This document shows positions 23,902-24,964 of a stretch of DNA of 24,964 bases, one piece after another. A program made the position numbers and the translations under genes. The stretch's first letter is position 1, and each line of letters starts with the position of its first letter. The notes beneath the pieces were generated by a model. It ran no database searches. It was given only the letters and a program-made list of their open reading frames with translations, and was not told the origin of the DNA. This stretch comes from UBA9076 sp964418835 (lineage in GTDB: Bacteria; Bacillota_I; Bacilli_A; Erysipelotrichales; Erysipelotrichaceae), in the NCBI GenBank assembly GCA_964418835.1, contig CAYQNJ010000020.1:1-24964 (forward strand). The letters run 5' to 3'.

Positions 23902-24964
23902 TGAAAAGATTACATCTTTGGCTTAGAGAGTTATCTCTAACACAACAACTATTATCATTAATATTTTTTGTGGTATCTTTATTTACCATATTCTTTTTTG
24001 TGTTTTTATCTAACAATGTAAATAACTTTGTCAATTCCGAGTTGTTTAAGTTATTACATAACTCTCAAAACAATGTCTTTTATTATATTGATAATAAAGT
24101 TCCATTAGATAGTTTAAATGAAATAAAAGATACAAATATTATCCATATGGTATATGATAATAAATTAAAATCTTATACTATCTTAGGTAATCAAAGCATA
24201 CCTAATGATGTTTTAAATACAATTATGAATAGTGTTAATAATTATGATGAAAGTGTTTTGGATTATGTTTATACAAACGAAAATAGTAGTACTTTATATA
24301 CATTAATGCCTGCAAATGATAATACTTTATTAATTTCTATTTTAAATGATACATATAGATTAGAGTTTAAAAATGCGTTAACTAATAGTGTTATTAATAT
24401 TAATGTACTTGTGGTATCTGTGTTATTTGTCATATTAACATTATGGGTATCTACATTAATACATCCATTGAATTTAATAAGGAATTATATAGATAAGATA
24501 AAGAATGATGAAGAAGCAACCCTTAAGATTGATAGAAGAGATGAGATAGGTGAAGTTGCAAATGCATTAGTACAAATGCAAAGTGAAATACAAAGACAAA
24601 ATCAAGTTAAGGAAGAGATGGTTCAAAATATATCACATGATTTAAAAACACCTATTGCAACAATAAAGTCTTATGGTGAAAGTATTAAGGATGGAATTTA
24701 TCCTTATGGTACATTAGAGAAAAGTGTAGATGTAATAATAGAACATGCGAATAGACTTGAAAAGAAGGTTTATAGTTTAATTGTTTTAAATAAGCTTGGT
24801 TATTTATTAGATAATATAGAACCTGGAAATAATTTGTTTATGCCTGATGTTATAGATAAGGCAATAGTTTCTATGAAGGTAATAAAGCCTGAAATTCAGA
24901 TAGTAAAGAATATGGAAGATGTTTATTTCCATGGTGAAGAAGAACCTTGGCGTATTGTAATAGA
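23901..24964 (+). CDS. Sensor histidine kinase, C-terminal end outside window
   Basis: The reading frame stays open from ATG 23901 to the window edge, 354 codons. Two membrane helices (about 15-36 and 164-186) bracket a ~127-residue extracytoplasmic sensor domain of no recognised type. A HAMP-like linker (187-235) follows, then a HisKA dimerisation domain with the phospho-acceptor H246 in NISHDLKTPIATIKSYGESI. The ATPase domain has just begun: the last visible residues HGEEEPWRIVI lead into the expected N-box. It starts 1 nt inside the response regulator. The truncation is due only to the window end. Confidence 0.94.
   Translation, partial: MKRLHLWLRELSLTQQLLSLIFFVVSLFTIFFFVFLSNNVNNFVNSELFKLLHNSQNNVFYYIDNKVPLDSLNEIKDTNIIHMVYDNKLKSYTILGNQSIPNDVLNTIMNSVNNYDESVLDYVYTNENSSTLYTLMPANDNTLLISILNDTYRLEFKNALTNSVININVLVVSVLFVILTLWVSTLIHPLNLIRNYIDKIKNDEEATLKIDRRDEIGEVANALVQMQSEIQRQNQVKEEMVQNISHDLKTPIATIKSYGESIKDGIYPYGTLEKSVDVIIEHANRLEKKVYSLIVLNKLGYLLDNIEPGNNLFMPDVIDKAIVSMKVIKPEIQIVKNMEDVYFHGEEEPWRIVI

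Noticed and set aside
1..24964. Mycoplasma-type code with TGA as tryptophan
   Set aside because: Several genes end at TGA in positions consistent with family length, and all tryptophans in recognised motifs use TGG.
1..24964. Prophage, insertion sequence, CRISPR array or toxin-antitoxin system
   Set aside because: No integrase, transposase, terminal inverted repeats, regularly spaced repeats or recognisable toxin/antitoxin pair was found.

Overview
The window is a strongly AT-rich bacterial chromosome segment carrying ordinary housekeeping genes. The standard bacterial code is used: TGA acts as a stop and TGG encodes Trp. Very low GC, AGA-dominated arginine, strong Shine-Dalgarno sites, tightly packed operons with 1-20 nt overlaps, and classic Firmicutes gene sets (cdaA-cdaR-glmM, a lysine riboswitch on lysA, type III pantothenate kinase, an ECF S component, a zur-znuC-znuB block) point to a low-GC Bacillota or Mycoplasmatota-related lineage, possibly an uncultured gut Bacilli/Erysipelotrichia-type organism. 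The lineage is an inference. I see no prophage, transposase, CRISPR array or integron.

Layout. 1-200: two tRNA genes on the minus strand (Thr-TGT, cut by the window edge, and Val-TAC) with a shared promoter. 345-1712: a MATE exporter. 1738-6375: a lysine-riboswitch-controlled wall-precursor operon, lysA-dapA-dapB, then a small membrane protein and alr; these supply diaminopimelate/lysine and D-alanine. 6372-6914: convergent YfcE-type phosphodiesterase. 7006-8906: a MupG/DUF871 protein and CutC. 8992-12450: a CoA operon (ECF S component, probably for pantothenate, then coaBC and coaX) followed by a class I fructose-bisphosphate aldolase. 12457-14417 (minus): zur-znuC-znuB zinc uptake with a candidate Zur operator over its promoter. 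14483-15648: two small divergent genes of unknown function, an unusual 300-bp structured gene-free stretch, and tRNA-Thr(GGT). 15677-16619 (minus): maf and a small membrane protein. 16702-18768: a sugar-nucleotidyltransferase-like gene and a convergent TraB-family membrane protein. 18879-23186: cdaA-cdaR-glmM, the c-di-AMP synthase module coupled to UDP-GlcNAc synthesis, with unusually long cytoplasmic extensions on CdaA and CdaR. 23242 to the end: an OmpR-type response regulator and its histidine kinase, which runs off the window.

The genes converge on cell-envelope precursor supply (DAP, D-Ala, GlcN-1-P, c-di-AMP control) plus CoA, glycolysis and zinc homeostasis. The most unusual signals are the ~270-residue acidic tail on CdaA, the concentration of CG dinucleotides in TGCG/CGCA, transcription terminators built into the coding ends of convergent genes, and a possible tiny or structured RNA locus at 15187-15540.
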